DNA from: Pelecanus crispus
Taxonomy: Eukaryota > Chordata > Aves > Pelecaniformes > Pelecanidae
Assembly (NCBI RefSeq): GCF_030463565.1
Contig: NC_134646.1
Location: 19,759,296 to 19,823,295, forward strand
Direction of reading: 5' to 3'
DNA: 64,000 nucleotides
Shown here: positions 1-10,516 of the stretch, piece after piece
Layout of the letters: each line of letters starts with the position of its first letter
Position numbering within the stretch: the first letter of the stretch is position 1
The notes under the pieces: model-generated
What the model saw: the letters and a program-made list of their open reading frames with translations, nothing else
What the model was told of the DNA's origin: nothing
Database searches by the model: none
Translations under genes and position numbers: made by a program

Positions 1-369
1 CCAAGTGCACCCCTTCAGCAACTCCACACACCCAAGTAACAGCAGATAGTTCATGTGAACCCATATGGGACCCACAGATGGGAAGCATCTGGGTTTAGTG
101 CATGGGTGAAAGCATTCCCTGTTACTCATTTCGGGAGAAGGACCACATGGGGTTATGTCTCAAAGCTGGGTAACATATTATTCCTTCCCTCTCCCCTGTT
201 CTTCTACTGGAAGAGTTTCTTCCGCTAGAAATGCCTTCCCACTTGTTTTTAATTTGAAGAAGCAGAGTCAAGCGCTAGAGAAGAACACACAGTAACAGCA
301 TGTAATCTGTAATTTGGGTTTTTTTTGTTGTTGTTGTTGTTGTGGCTTTTTTGTAATCCTTGCCTCTAG

Positions 370-459
370 ATTTTCTCCGGGTTGCTGGTCAATCTCACAA
401 GCATCATGTCCTGGCTCTCCTGGCTCAAATACTTTAGCATCCCTCGATATGGAATGACA
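370..459 (+). CDS. ABCG2: ABCG2 coding exon equivalent to human exon 14
   Basis: The exon is 90 nt long and encodes 30 residues from IFSGLLVNL to SIPRYGMT. The acceptor is tgcctctag and the donor is gtaagt. It is in phase 0 at both ends. This piece lies before the third extracellular loop. Confidence 0.95.
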
Positions 460-1873
460 GTAAGTGCTGTATTTTCCTGTGTACAGACATGGAAAAGATT
501 TGCTAGAAAGGAACGTCTTTACTCATGATAAAGAGAACTCCAAACTTTATGGGCTAATGAGCAAAAGGTAAACTAATTAGATACAGCAACCTCAGAATGT
601 AGTGCAGTATCTTGAAACAAGAAAGGCTTCTCATCAACCAGCACCCACTGCTGTTTAGAAGAGCTCATTTCTCTAACTTGGAAACACCATGCAAGAGAGA
701 GACCCTCAACAACTACATCCACTGGAATGCACTTGGACAAAAATGATACAAAGTAAAGAACAATGTTATCCCTAAAACCCAATTCTTCTCTTTTCCATCA
801 ATCAAACAAAAAGTTGTCAAGCTAAAACTTTTCTCCCAATTTTTGATAACTTAAGCCAGGATGATGTTTTGCAGAGAAATTTGGGCATTAATATGCCTGT
901 GCAGAAATAGTCTAGCCTGGGGAGGTGTTAAAGCCTGGTGACAAGGGTGCATTACAGGGTGTGGACTGCATACATTCCTCTCTTAAAAGAACTGTGATGC
1001 TCAGTTAAAAAATAGGGATTTGGACAACATCATAAATAGTGATACCATCACGTTTTTTTAGAATAAATTTGAATTGAATTATATCTTGTCTTGTCAATGC
1101 AGCATTCCTTTACCTGCTAATTTCTGTTGTCATTGTTCCTTTTATTTTAAAAGGCTTTACAAATCAATGAATTGACTGGTCTGAACTTTTGCAGCAGCAG
1201 TAACAACACGAATTTAATTAGCAACAATAACTATGAACAGATAAGTGGGCCGTAAGTATTTTGGTGCATTAAAGTGAATCCCACCACCAGTAACTTACAA
1301 AGTTCTAGCACATTAGTCTGTTTGTGAGATACTTGCTAATGACCAGCAGAATCTGGGAGTTTTTATATGGACAATGATGTTTTGACTGGGTTTTTGCATT
1401 CTGTCTGCAGAGAACATTCTGCTTATTGTCATATTTAGTATTTATAACGCTAGAGATATCTGGCATTATGCTTCTCACTTTTCTTTAAACTGTGTTTACT
1501 GAAACACATACATACACTACAATTATAAAGCCTCACAAAACCCATTTCAGCCTCCTACAGGAAACTGATTGTAGCTGCAAGAAAAAGAAATTTACAAATA
1601 GCAAATAAAATAGTAACATATAGCTGGTGTTTGCCTGGCCTACTATAAACACTACAACTTCTAGGGATCTTCCTAGATACTTCAAACTGACTAAGTTTAT
1701 AAATGTGTGTGTTTATCTGTAGGTGGTGTACTGGAGATGAATATCTGAAAACTCAAGGTATTGATGCAAGTAGCTGGGGCCTGTGGCAGAACCACCTGGC
1801 TCTGGCCTGCATGACAGTAATGTTCCTTGCCATTGCATTCCTGAAACTGCACTTCATGAAGAAGTTCTCTTAA
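370..1873 (+). CDS. ABCG2: ABCG2, 3' end of an intact gene (last three coding exons)
   Basis: ABCG2 is a half-size ABC exporter of the plasma membrane that works as a dimer and pumps urate, porphyrins and many drugs. Three exons are present: 370-459 (90 nt), 1154-1251 (98 nt) and 1723-1873 (to the TAA). All junctions are canonical (..ag/att, aca/gtaagt; aaag/gct, cc/gtaagt; gtag/g), the phases join in frame, and they encode 112 residues. The translation matches the end of vertebrate ABCG2: IFSGLLVNLTSIMSWLSW, then YFSIPRYGMT, ALQINELTGLNFC, WCTGDEYLKTQGI and the terminal LKLHFMKKFS. These cover the end of the membrane domain, the large extracellular loop 3 and the last transmembrane helix. 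The rest of the gene lies to the left of the window. A likely polyA signal (ATTAAA) is near 2011. The extracellular loop has an N-glycosylation sequon (NNT) but only two of the three cysteines known in human ABCG2. Confidence 0.95.
1154..1251 (+). CDS. ABCG2: ABCG2 coding exon equivalent to human exon 15 (extracellular loop 3)
   Basis: The exon is 98 nt long and starts ALQINELTGLNFC. It ends in a split proline codon (cc/g) at a gtaagt donor. The loop is Asn/Ser-rich and holds an NNT sequon. The intermolecular cysteine position known from human (C603) has no counterpart here. Confidence 0.93.
1723..1873 (+). CDS. ABCG2: ABCG2 last coding exon with stop codon
   Basis: This exon encodes WCTGDEYLKTQGIDASSW followed by a hydrophobic helix and the LKLHFMKKFS terminus. 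The TAA is at 1871-1873. The final transmembrane helix is intact, in contrast to the degraded second copy at 21.9 kb. Confidence 0.95.
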
Positions 1874-2108
1874 CACCAAAATGAAAAATGCAATTCCCAC
1901 TGTTCAGTAGTTTGATAAACTGTGCAACTGACTCGATTCTTATTTGAGACCTTCCTTTGCACTTTTGTTTATGATTACACAAGTCAACAATGTGAATGTC
2001 ATCATTGTATATTAAATACTTAGCATTGATGTACTTTGCTGAAATGTCTAGCATGCCTCAGTTCTCTTTGCCATAAAAAGGATGCAACTATTCATTTCTT
2101 CAAGAGAC

Positions 2109-3051
2109 TATTCAGTCTTTCTGAATGTTCTTATCAACGATCTGGATGAGGGGATTGAGTGCACCCTCAGTAAGTTTGCAGATGACACCAAATTGGGTGG
2201 GAGTGTCAATCTGCTCCAGGGTAGGATGGCCCTGCAGAGGGATCAGGACAGGCTGGACCCATGGGCCGAGGCCAACTGTATGAGGTTCAACAAGGCCAAG
2301 TGCCGGGTCCTGCACTTCGGTCACAACAACCCCATGCAATGCTACAGGCTTGGGGAAGAGTGGCTGGAAAGCTGCCTGGCAGAAAAGGACCTGGGGGTGT
2401 TGGTCGACAGCTGGCTGAACATGAGCCAGCAGTGTGCCCAGGTGGCCAAGGCGGCTAACAGCATCCTGGCTTGTATCAAGGAATGGTGTGGCCAGCAGGA
2501 GCAGGGAAGTGGTCGTCCCCCTGTACTCGGCACTGGTGAGGCTGCACCTGGAATACTGTGTCCAGTTTTGGGCCCCTCAATACAAGAAAGACATTGAGGT
2601 GCTGGAGCCTGTCCAGAGAAGGGCAACAAGGCTGGTGAAGGGTCTGGAGCACAGGCCTTAGGAGGAGCGGCTGAGGGAACTGGGGTTGTTTAGTCTGGAG
2701 AAGAGGAGGCTGAGGGGAGACCTTATCGCTCTCTACAACTGCCTGAAAGGAGGTTGTAGTGAGGTGGGTGTCATTCTCTTTTCCCAAGTAACTAGTGATA
2801 GGATGAGAGGAAATGGGCTCAAGCTGCATCAGGGGAGATTTAGATTGGACATTAGGAAAAATTTCTTTACTGAAAGAATGGTCAGGCATTGGAAGAGGCT
2901 GCCCAGAGAGGTGGTGGAGTCACCATCCCTGGAAGTGTTCAAAAAATGGGTAGATGTGGCACTTTGGGACATGGTTTAGTAGGCATGGTGGTGTTGGGTT
3001 GATGGTTGGACTGATGATCTTACAGATGCTTTCCAACCTTAATGATTCCTA
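2109..3051 (+). mobile_element. CR1 LINE 3' fragment (end of reverse transcriptase ORF plus 3' UTR)
   Basis: A 5'-truncated CR1 retrotransposon lies about 240 bases after the ABCG2 stop. The translation picks up inside the reverse transcriptase domain ([20 protein letters not shown], containing the catalytic FADD box) and continues through the C-terminal region [15 protein letters not shown] and RWLVSRN-like segments. At least one frameshift (about 2480-2520) and a stop at about 2659 (RP-stop-EERL) interrupt it. It closes with the usual CR1 3' end (gttggactgatgatcttaca). It is clearly inactive. Confidence 0.93.
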
Positions 3052-3122
3052 GTTTTTACTTTCATTAAAAAATAATCCAGCCACCAAGCCAGGAAACATG
3101 AAATTATTACTCTACCCTCAGC

Positions 3123-3211
3123 TGGTTTAGTGGTAGACTTGGTAGTGTAGGTTAATGGTTGGACTGGATGATCTTAAAGGTCTTTTCCAACCTAAGTGAT
3201 TCTATGATTCT
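3123..3211 (+). mobile_element. CR1 3'-tail fragment
   Basis: This short second CR1 tail lies on the same strand about 70 bases after the first. It reads ggttggactggatgatct then ttccaacctaagtgattc and ends in the tgattctatgattct microsatellite typical of CR1 3' ends. It is either an independent insertion or a duplicated tail. Confidence 0.85.
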
Positions 3212-3619
3212 AGCTATGAACTCGTTAAACAATGAAACTAATATTTAATGGCTTAACTTGAAAAAAGTAATGGTTCCATACTTTAATCAGCACCTACATT
3301 CACTGGCAAGTAATTCAGTCCAAAATGATGCTTATCAGGACACCAATGCAGTCTTGACTGCTAATGTGGTCAGAGCCTATGGTGAGACAGCGACAAAAAC
3401 ATCCTCTCCATCCCAGTGCACGTCTCACGCCCTTTTCTATTTGGGAATCATTACTGCTCTAGAGTGTACTTGATTGATGCCGTCAAGTTTTTTCTTACTA
3501 AGCTTGAGTGGTACAATCACTAATTTTTAAATAAAGGTGAGCATGTAAAGGTGCCAGTTTGCACAATCCTTGTACTGAAGTGTGTGTTTTCTCTGTGTAA
3601 CCACAAGTCATTTTCACTG

Positions 3620-3940
3620 TCCTGTTATTGCTGCTATCGTGAGCCTTTTTTATGGTGACCAATTTCAAGCATACAGCTAATCAGGATGGTCCCACGTTTG
3701 TAAGAGTCCGTAGGTTGCAGTAACCCTTTCCTGGCAGGCCAGCTTCTCCCCTGGCCATATGCAGCCATGGTAGTTCATCTCCTTCCACTTGGTATAGACG
3801 CAGCAGCACTTCCAACAAGGATCTCTGCCCTTCTTACTCCCCATTGTTGTTTTGTGCAATAAAATTTGCTCTGTTTTAAAGAACTGTTGCTTAATTTTGG
3901 CTGTGGTCCACGGACTCCTCACCAGTCATCCCTCCTCTTG
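3620..3940 (+). mobile_element. Possible solo LTR of an old endogenous retrovirus
   Basis: This block differs in composition from its flanks. It has an AATAAA at 3858-3863 followed by a short U5-like stretch (gctctgttttaaagaactg) and a CA-rich end. No coding sequence was recognised and the outer borders are uncertain. The call rests on the general look of LTR R/U5 regions. A unique sequence or another repeat class is possible. Confidence 0.33.
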
Positions 3941-4039
3941 AGTTTATTTAGGAGGCGCACGTGCAGTACAGTAACATTATAGGGGAACACTGTATACTTC
4001 ACCTGCCATCTTCCACGAAAAATCCACACACGCGGCTTA

Positions 4040-4720
4040 TCCTCTGTGTTGTAGCTGACCCGGTTTTCTCCTTGTACGCAGAGGTTTTGCCATGTCAGAC
4101 GCGGGAGCAGGGGATGGGATGAGATGGGATGAGGTGGGATGAGGTGGGATGAGAGGGGATGAGAGGGGATGAGGCGAGGATGAGGCGAGGCGAGGCGAGG
4201 CGTGCCGTGCCGTGCCCCGTCCTCCGCTCACACCTCCCCCGGCTCTGGCGCACAGCGCCGCACCCGAGGGCCCGGATGCCGCAGCGGCCCGCCAGCCGTT
4301 AGCCGTTAGCCGTTAACCGCCAGCCGCGCACCGCCCTCCCGCCCCGCAGCCAATCACCGCCGGCCCGGCCGGCGCGCTCCGCTCCTGCCGCCGCCGTCGG
4401 GGGGTGCCCGCCGCGCTCGCAGCTCCGGGGAGGGGAAGGGGAAAGGGAGGAAGGGGCCCTCGGCGCCGGGCCAGGCCGGGCGGCGCAGGCGGCGGCGGGC
4501 GCGGGGCGGCTGGAGCCGGGGGGGGCCGGCGCGGAGCCCCGCAGAGGCCGGCGGCAGGCCCCGAGCGGCCGCCCGGGCAGTCGGTCGGTGTGCGCTCCGA
4601 AGGCGGGTGCAGGGCGTAGCGGTGCTCTGCCTGACACACCTTCAGTTGTCATCTGACATCAAATTAAACTGGTTAAAACCAGAATGATTGCGGTGCGAGG
4701 GAGTTTACCTGCAGAGGTAT
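4040..4720 (+). promoter_or_regulatory. CpG island, probable relict promoter and first exon of the second ABCG2 copy
   Basis: Very GC- and CpG-rich sequence spans 4040-4640, with the densest part at 4230-4620. A potential first-exon donor (cctgcagag/gtatgc) follows at about 4715. The island lies between the end of the intact ABCG2 and the first recognised exon of the degraded copy, in the position of a promoter for that copy. Long reading frames through it are GC artefacts of low complexity. Whether it still initiates transcription cannot be seen. Confidence 0.6.
4110..4225. repeat. G-rich minisatellite (GGGATGAG-type units)
   Basis: Tandem, slightly varying units of about 10 bases (gggatgagat, gggatgaggt, gggatgagag) pass into shorter gaggc and gtgcc units. 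It lies at the left edge of the CpG island. Confidence 0.85.
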
Positions 4721-6766
4721 GCATAAAATAAAAATGCATAGAAGACAACTTCACAGCTCCTTCTTGGGCTGTTACTCTTAATCTCGTTGCTCTGCAACAT
4801 GTGCCCTAGTTTGCATAGGCCGTACCCAGTCACATCTGGAAATGTCTTAGTGCTGCCTGGCTTTTGTTACTTTTTATATCAACTGATTTTAACCGGGCCA
4901 GCTCTCTTGCCAATAGAAAGCATAAATTTAACCATAATACAAATTATCGTTACACTTTTGTATCTCCAAATTTATTAGCATGCATTTAAATTACAGTGTA
5001 TTAAAATAAGTTACTGCCCAGTGAAGTGTGGTGTCCTTCTGACTTCTGCCAATTTTCCTGCACGTTTTCTCCCCGGGCAAACACCAGTGAGCTCAGCTCC
5101 TGCAGAAGGCAGCAAGTGCTGCAGGTATGCCAGAACAAGCTGCTGTCATACCCCTGGAACAGCTGAGTTCCTTCTGCCTTTATCTCCCTGTACTTAAGTA
5201 CTTTTAATCTTTTTCCTCAACCGGAGTTTCTTACAAGACCTCATTTCTCTAAGAGACTTACACCACTCCTTCCAGGAGTTGTAGTTTTATGTCTGTTTCA
5301 AAAATTATTCAAGGCAGGCTGACAGAACTGGAGAAGCAGTACGAGCGCATGCTCTCGTTTTCTGTCAGAAATACTTGGTTTGGAAGCAGCAGCGCAGACC
5401 TGGGGTAATGGCATGAGGCAGAGGAGTGAGGGTGAAGGAGAACAGGAAAAAACCTGACATTGTTCTCCAGCCTCCCTTTGCAAGCCTTGCAACGAGTACC
5501 ACAGAATGAGGCTTTCTACAATGGTAACCTGCAGCTGTGCTCTGAAATATTTCACTGTGAGTTTTGAAACAAGCGACACAGGTCCTGTGGAATAATAACC
5601 TTTTAATCAAACACTGTTATTCACAGTTCAACTTCATGAGAGGAAACAGACAGCTGTAGAACAGCATCCCAAATATAACTGCAAGTTGAAGTTTCTCACC
5701 TTGGCAAAGATACGTCCTGGCAGTGAGGTCCTTGCTCTGAGTGAAGCTGGTAACTCGCGCTCTCACAGGCTTTTGTTGCAGCCAGCAGCGACTGCCCTCG
5801 GCTGTGACACAGAAGCAGCCCCACCACACCGACGGCTCTCCCACAAGTCTGTTTTCTGTAGACACAGGTAGTTTCTGCAGAAGCCACTGTTACTTTCCAC
5901 GACATCTGCCAGAGAATTGTGGAGTGGCATTTGATGTTGTCGAAAAGTGGTTGACATTTTAATAGGTATCATAGTAGGTGTTTTTAAGAACATTGTGTTT
6001 CATACCCTTTTTCTTTCAGCTTTGTCACAACTCCACATATGCATCCAGCAAATGAACTGAAAAGTAAAAGGTGAAATAGCGTAATACAGATAAAATGACA
6101 GATTCACAGGCACAATAGCACACACTAGGTTAACTTTTTGATTTCCAGTTTAGCTAGAAGGGGATCTTGTACAGAAAGTTGTTGACACAGAGCTGAATTT
6201 CGGGGAAAACACATGTGACTTTAGCAACACATGCACAAATAGAATAACACAGACAAAAAAGATCAGATCCTCAACTTTACAAAGAGCTCGGAAAAACTGA
6301 GGAAACTAAAGAACTTGCTCGATCACTAACATCTCTGTATTTAGTTATTTGAATGTACTCAGTTTTCAGAAAATAGGTTATAACCCTGTTAAGTATAAAT
6401 CAACAGTGAGCTATTTTGTAATGCAAGAGTTAGGTAGACAGATTTTAAAACTTTGGTCAAATAACTTAAGTTTCTGAAAATAAAAATTTCTTCTTCTTAG
6501 ATTATCAGGAAATGGTCACCTTAAAACTATACTAACAGACAGATTCTCTACATTACACTGGTATAGCTGAACTGTAAGTCTGACCATGTACTTCTATGCA
6601 TGTAACTAACAATTAGAACCAAATATGAATGAAATCATAGTTTTGTAGTACTCAGGCCTTTTATTAGTTCTTGACAAATTTTCATTTTACAATATATCAA
6701 AATGGACAGATGTTCCAGTTAACAAAACAAATACACAAATAGAATAATTTTGGTTTTGTTTTGGAG

Positions 6767-6835
6767 TGGGATTATGAGACCCAGCCTTAACGCAATCTTC
6801 GGAATATTTGCCACGCCAGTGCATCCCAAGTGTTC
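6767..6835 (+). pseudogene. ABCG2: ABCG2 pseudogene exon 3 (lost Walker A)
   Basis: After the acceptor ttttggag the sequence reads GIMRPSLNAIFG, matching the ABCG2 exon 3 segment GIMKPGLNAILG. The following nucleotide-binding P-loop (GPTGGGKS in the family) is replaced by GIFATPVHP, so ATP binding would be lost. The donor is also gone (tgttc/aagc). Confidence 0.8.
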
Positions 6836-7320
6836 AAGCAAAAGATTTGTTCCACATCAGCTGTATTTACCATCTATGTTGGCAAACAGAATATGACCGT
6901 ATGACTTTGCTATGAGTGAACAGATGTAACAACCCTAAGCATTCTATATTGCTCCTGTTCAAGCCCAGAGTTTGGGACATGTACATTCCATCTTCATGGC
7001 ACTTTTTTGCTCAGATTAGGCACTGATGTTCAGTGACATGATTTGTACAGCAGAAATACTATTTGTGGTATAAATTTAAGTTCAAGACTTTTGCAAGATG
7101 GTACAAAGTTAGAAGAGATTGGCAAAATGAAAACCAGGCTTCTCAAAATGGCTGTTCCAGCTGTACTTAGTGACTGATTGGAGACAACTCCACTTCGTAC
7201 TCAGCACAGAAGCTGGAAGTATCTATGTTAACTAGATAGGCAAGCCAATTTTTACTTTCCTTTTACTTCATTTCATTTACTTCTCCAAATTCCTTTCAGA
7301 ATGGTTTTGTTTCTTCTTAG

Positions 7321-7407
7321 GCTTTTAGATATTTTGGCTGCAAGGGAGGATGCACATGGGCTCTCTGGAAACAGTTTGATAAGCGTACCCCTGGATATGC
7401 AGTAGAG
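7321..7407 (+). pseudogene. ABCG2: ABCG2 pseudogene exon 4
   Basis: It begins directly after tttcttcttag. In the expected frame it reads LLDILAARED, then GLSGN and SLI, closely matching LLDVLAARKDPSGLSGDVLI of ABCG2. It then degenerates and hits TAG just before a gta donor-like site. It is about 28 bases shorter than the usual exon. Confidence 0.85.
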
Positions 7408-8072
7408 GTAAATAACTGCCTTTGCTGTTTATGTCCCCTGAGGGACATATTCTGCATTAAAATGAACTGAGTCATTCCATGCAGACTTGCACTGAGATGT
7501 CAGGTATCAAGCTTACTGTGATAAAACCCCTGTATACTAGTTTCCATATATCAGTATCAATATATGAATATATATTGAATGTATTTCCATATATTGATAT
7601 ATGGATAATTTATATACATGGAATTGTTGTCCTATCTCCCATCCCATAATTCCATGGAAATTATTTGGTTTAAGCTTAAACAACATATCATTTACGACAG
7701 CCTCATTGGGTTAGATATATCTTGAAGTTGTTGCTTGTTTGCTTTTTCTTCGAAGTGTCTTTTCTGTTTGAGATTTGGGAGAAGAGTCATAGTATTACCT
7801 TGTTCTGTGAGATGTGACCCTACCCAGCTTTCTCTCTGCTTTGTTTTTAGGATTTAGCCAATCTCTATTTTTACCTGCTTCATTTACATCGTTATATTTT
7901 GTAAATAATATATATGATTTTTAAAGAAAGAGATCCCAAGTATTTCTGGAAAGGAAAAAAACCTGAGACTAAGCAGTATTTTCTACAAGTCTTTCTTGGG
8001 GCAATATTTATAATGTTGTTTTAGCAATCAAACCACCAACAGGATGAAATTTTATTTAGTTACTTGCCAGGA

Positions 8073-10133
8073 GAATCATAGAATCATAGAATCATCTAGG
8101 TTGGAAAAAGACCTTTAAGATCATCCAGTCCAACCATTAACCTACACTACCAAGCCCACTCTAGACTAATCAAGGGTAGACCAGACTAAACCATATCCCG
8201 AAGTGCCACATCTACCCGTTTTTTAAACGCCTCCAGGGATGGTGACTCCACCACCTCTCTGGGCAGCCTCTTCCAATGCCTGACCACCCTTTCCGTAAAG
8301 AAATTTTTCCTAATTTCCAGTCTAAACCTCCCCTGGCGCAGCTTAAGCCCATTTCCTCTTGTCCTATCGCTAGCTACTTGGGAGAAGAGACCAACACCCA
8401 CCTCACTACAACCTCCTTTCAGGTAGTTGTAGAGAGCGATAAGGTCTCCCCTCAGCCTCCTCTTCTCCAGGCTAAACAACCCCAGTTCCCTCAGCCGCTC
8501 CTCATAAGACTTGTTCTCCAGACCCTTCACCAGCTTCGTTGCCCGCCTCTGAACACGCTCCAGCACCTCAATGTCTTTCTTGTAGTGAGGGGCCCAAAAC
8601 TGGACACAGTATTCCAGGTGCGGCCTCACCAGCGCCGAGTACAGGGGGACAATCACCTCCCTGCTCCTGCTGGCCACAGCATTCCTGATACAAGCCAGGA
8701 TGCTGTTGGCCTTCTTGGCCACCTGGGCACACTGCTGGCTCATGTTCAGCTGGCTATCTACCAACACCCCCAGGTCCTTTTCGGCCAGGCAGCTTTCCAG
8801 CCACTCCTCCCCAAGCCTGTAGCGTTGCATGGGGTTGTTGTGACCGAAGTGCAGGACCCGGCACTTGGCCTTGTTGAACCTCATACAGTTGGCCACGGCC
8901 CATCGATCCAGTCTGTCCAGGTCCCTCTGCAGGGCCATCCTACCCTGGAGCAGATTGACACTCCCACCCAATTTGGTGTCATCTGCAAACTTACTGAGGG
9001 TGCACTCAATCCCCTCATCCAGATCATTGATAAAGATATTGATCAAGATTGGCCCTAAAACAGAGCCCTGGGGAACACCGCTCGTGACCGGCCGCCAACT
9101 GGACTTAACACCATTTATCACTACTCTCTGGGCTCGGCCACCCAACCAGTTCTTTACCCAGCGAAGAGTATGCCTGTCTAAGCCGTGAGCTGCCAGCTTC
9201 CCGAGGAGGATATTATGCGAGACGGTGTCAAAAGCTTTGCTAAAGTCGAGGTAGATGACATCCACAGCCTTTCCATCATCTACCAGGCGGGTCACCAGGT
9301 CATAGAAGGAGATCAGGTTGGTCAAGCAGGACCTGCCTTTTGTGAACCCATGCTGGCTGGGCCTGATCCCCTGGTTGACCTGTACTTGCCTGTGGAGTTC
9401 GCTCAAGATGAACCTCTCCATAATCTTCCCCGGCACCGAGGTCAGGCTGACAGGCCTGTAGTTCCCCGGGTCCTCCTTCCGGCCCTTCTTGTAGATGGGC
9501 GTCACATTGGCAAGCCTCCAGTCATCAGGGACCTCCCCTGTTAACCAGGACTGTTGATAGATGATGGAAAGTGGCTTGGCAAGCTCCTCTGCCAGCTCCC
9601 TCAGTACTCTTGGGTGGATCCCATCCGGCCCCATAGACTTGTGAGCGTCCAGGTGGCATAGCAGGTCATTAACTGCTTCCTCCTGGACTATGAGGGCTCC
9701 ATTCTGGTCCCTATCCCTATCCTCTTGCTCAAGGGCCTGAGTACCCTGGGGATGACTGGTCTGGCTGTTGAACACAGAGGCAAAGAAGGCGTTAAGTACT
9801 TCAGCCTTTTCCTTGTCCTCGGTGACAATGTTCCCCCCCACATCCAGCAAAGAATGGAGATCCTCCTTGGCTCTCCTTTTATTGCTGATGTACTTATAAA
9901 AGCATTTTTTATTGTCTTTTACAGCACTGGCCAGATTGAGTTCTAGCTGGGCTTTTGCCTTTCTAATTTCCTCCCTGCAGGACCTAACAAGATCCCTGTA
10001 CTCCTCCTGAGCTGCCCTCCCCTTCTGCCAAAGGCGGTAGACTCTCCTTTTTTCCCTGAGTCCCCGCAAAAGCTCCCTATTCAGCCAGGCCGGTCGATTT
10101 CCCCTCCGGTTGGTCTTACGACACAGAGAATTT
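8073..10133 (-). mobile_element. CR1 LINE, 5'-truncated, with a long open reverse transcriptase frame
   Basis: CR1 elements are non-LTR retrotransposons that copy themselves by target-primed reverse transcription. This copy lies on the minus strand. Its 3' end (about 8073) carries three ATTCTATG-like units, and its 5' break is near 10133. The frame 10141-8186 is open for 651 codons. It covers the linker before the RT ([16 protein letters not shown]), the RT fingers and palm ([52 protein letters not shown]) and the C-terminal domain to [20 protein letters not shown]. The catalytic FADD box is intact. The endonuclease domain and first ORF are missing, so it cannot move on its own. The lack of stops over about 2 kb suggests a rather young insertion. 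It sits in an intron of the ABCG2 pseudogene. Confidence 0.97.
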
Positions 10134-10323
10134 ATCCTCAAGAAATATCATGTGAGCACTAAATCCTAACCTACTCTTTTGCTCAGATTTTACATAAACA
10201 TTTCAAATCAATGGCAATATATTTCATAAAAGCTATTTAAACATGAAAGAGGTCATCAGGATTCATACTGACATGCTTCATACTACTCAGATTTGCACAC
10301 ACGCGTGCTATTCGTTATTCATA

Positions 10324-10375
10324 GCACAATTTCTCACAGAAGGGGTGAGGGGAAGGATAAACGCAGAAGCTAAAT
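10324..10375 (+). pseudogene. ABCG2: Possible remnant of ABCG2 pseudogene exon 6 (ABC signature region)
   Basis: One frame reads AQFLTEGVRGRINA, which can be aligned with the ABCG2 stretch TQFIRGVSGGERKR containing the ABC signature. If so, the signature is destroyed, and only about 30 bases remain before exon 7, which means most of the intron was deleted. The similarity is short and could be chance. Confidence 0.35.
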
Positions 10376-10404
10376 ACCAGTTCTGTTTTTTCATTTACAT
10401 TCAG

Positions 10405-10516
10405 GATGTCGAGGCAAGGGAGGGAAATTATCTTTTCCATTCATCTGCCTCACTATTCCATATTCAGGTGTACCATGGCCCTGCTCATAATGCTTTACAG
10501 TACTTCAGATAGATTG
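10405..10516 (+). pseudogene. ABCG2: ABCG2 pseudogene exon 7
   Basis: After the acceptor tttacattcag come blocks matching the ABCG2 exon with the switch histidine. IFSIHLPHYSIF stands against IFSIHQPRYSIF, and then YHGPAHNALQYF against FHGPAQEALGYF. About 40 bases between the two blocks are deleted, a TAG follows QYFR, and a gtgagc donor remains. Confidence 0.85.

Noticed and set aside
4299-4652. 117-codon and 108-codon minus-strand frames
   Set aside because: They are GC-driven open frames inside the CpG island, made of Pro, Ala, Arg and Gly with no domain.
8276-9058. 260-codon open frame on the plus strand
   Set aside because: It is the antisense shadow of the CR1 reverse transcriptase frame on the minus strand and has no independent support.
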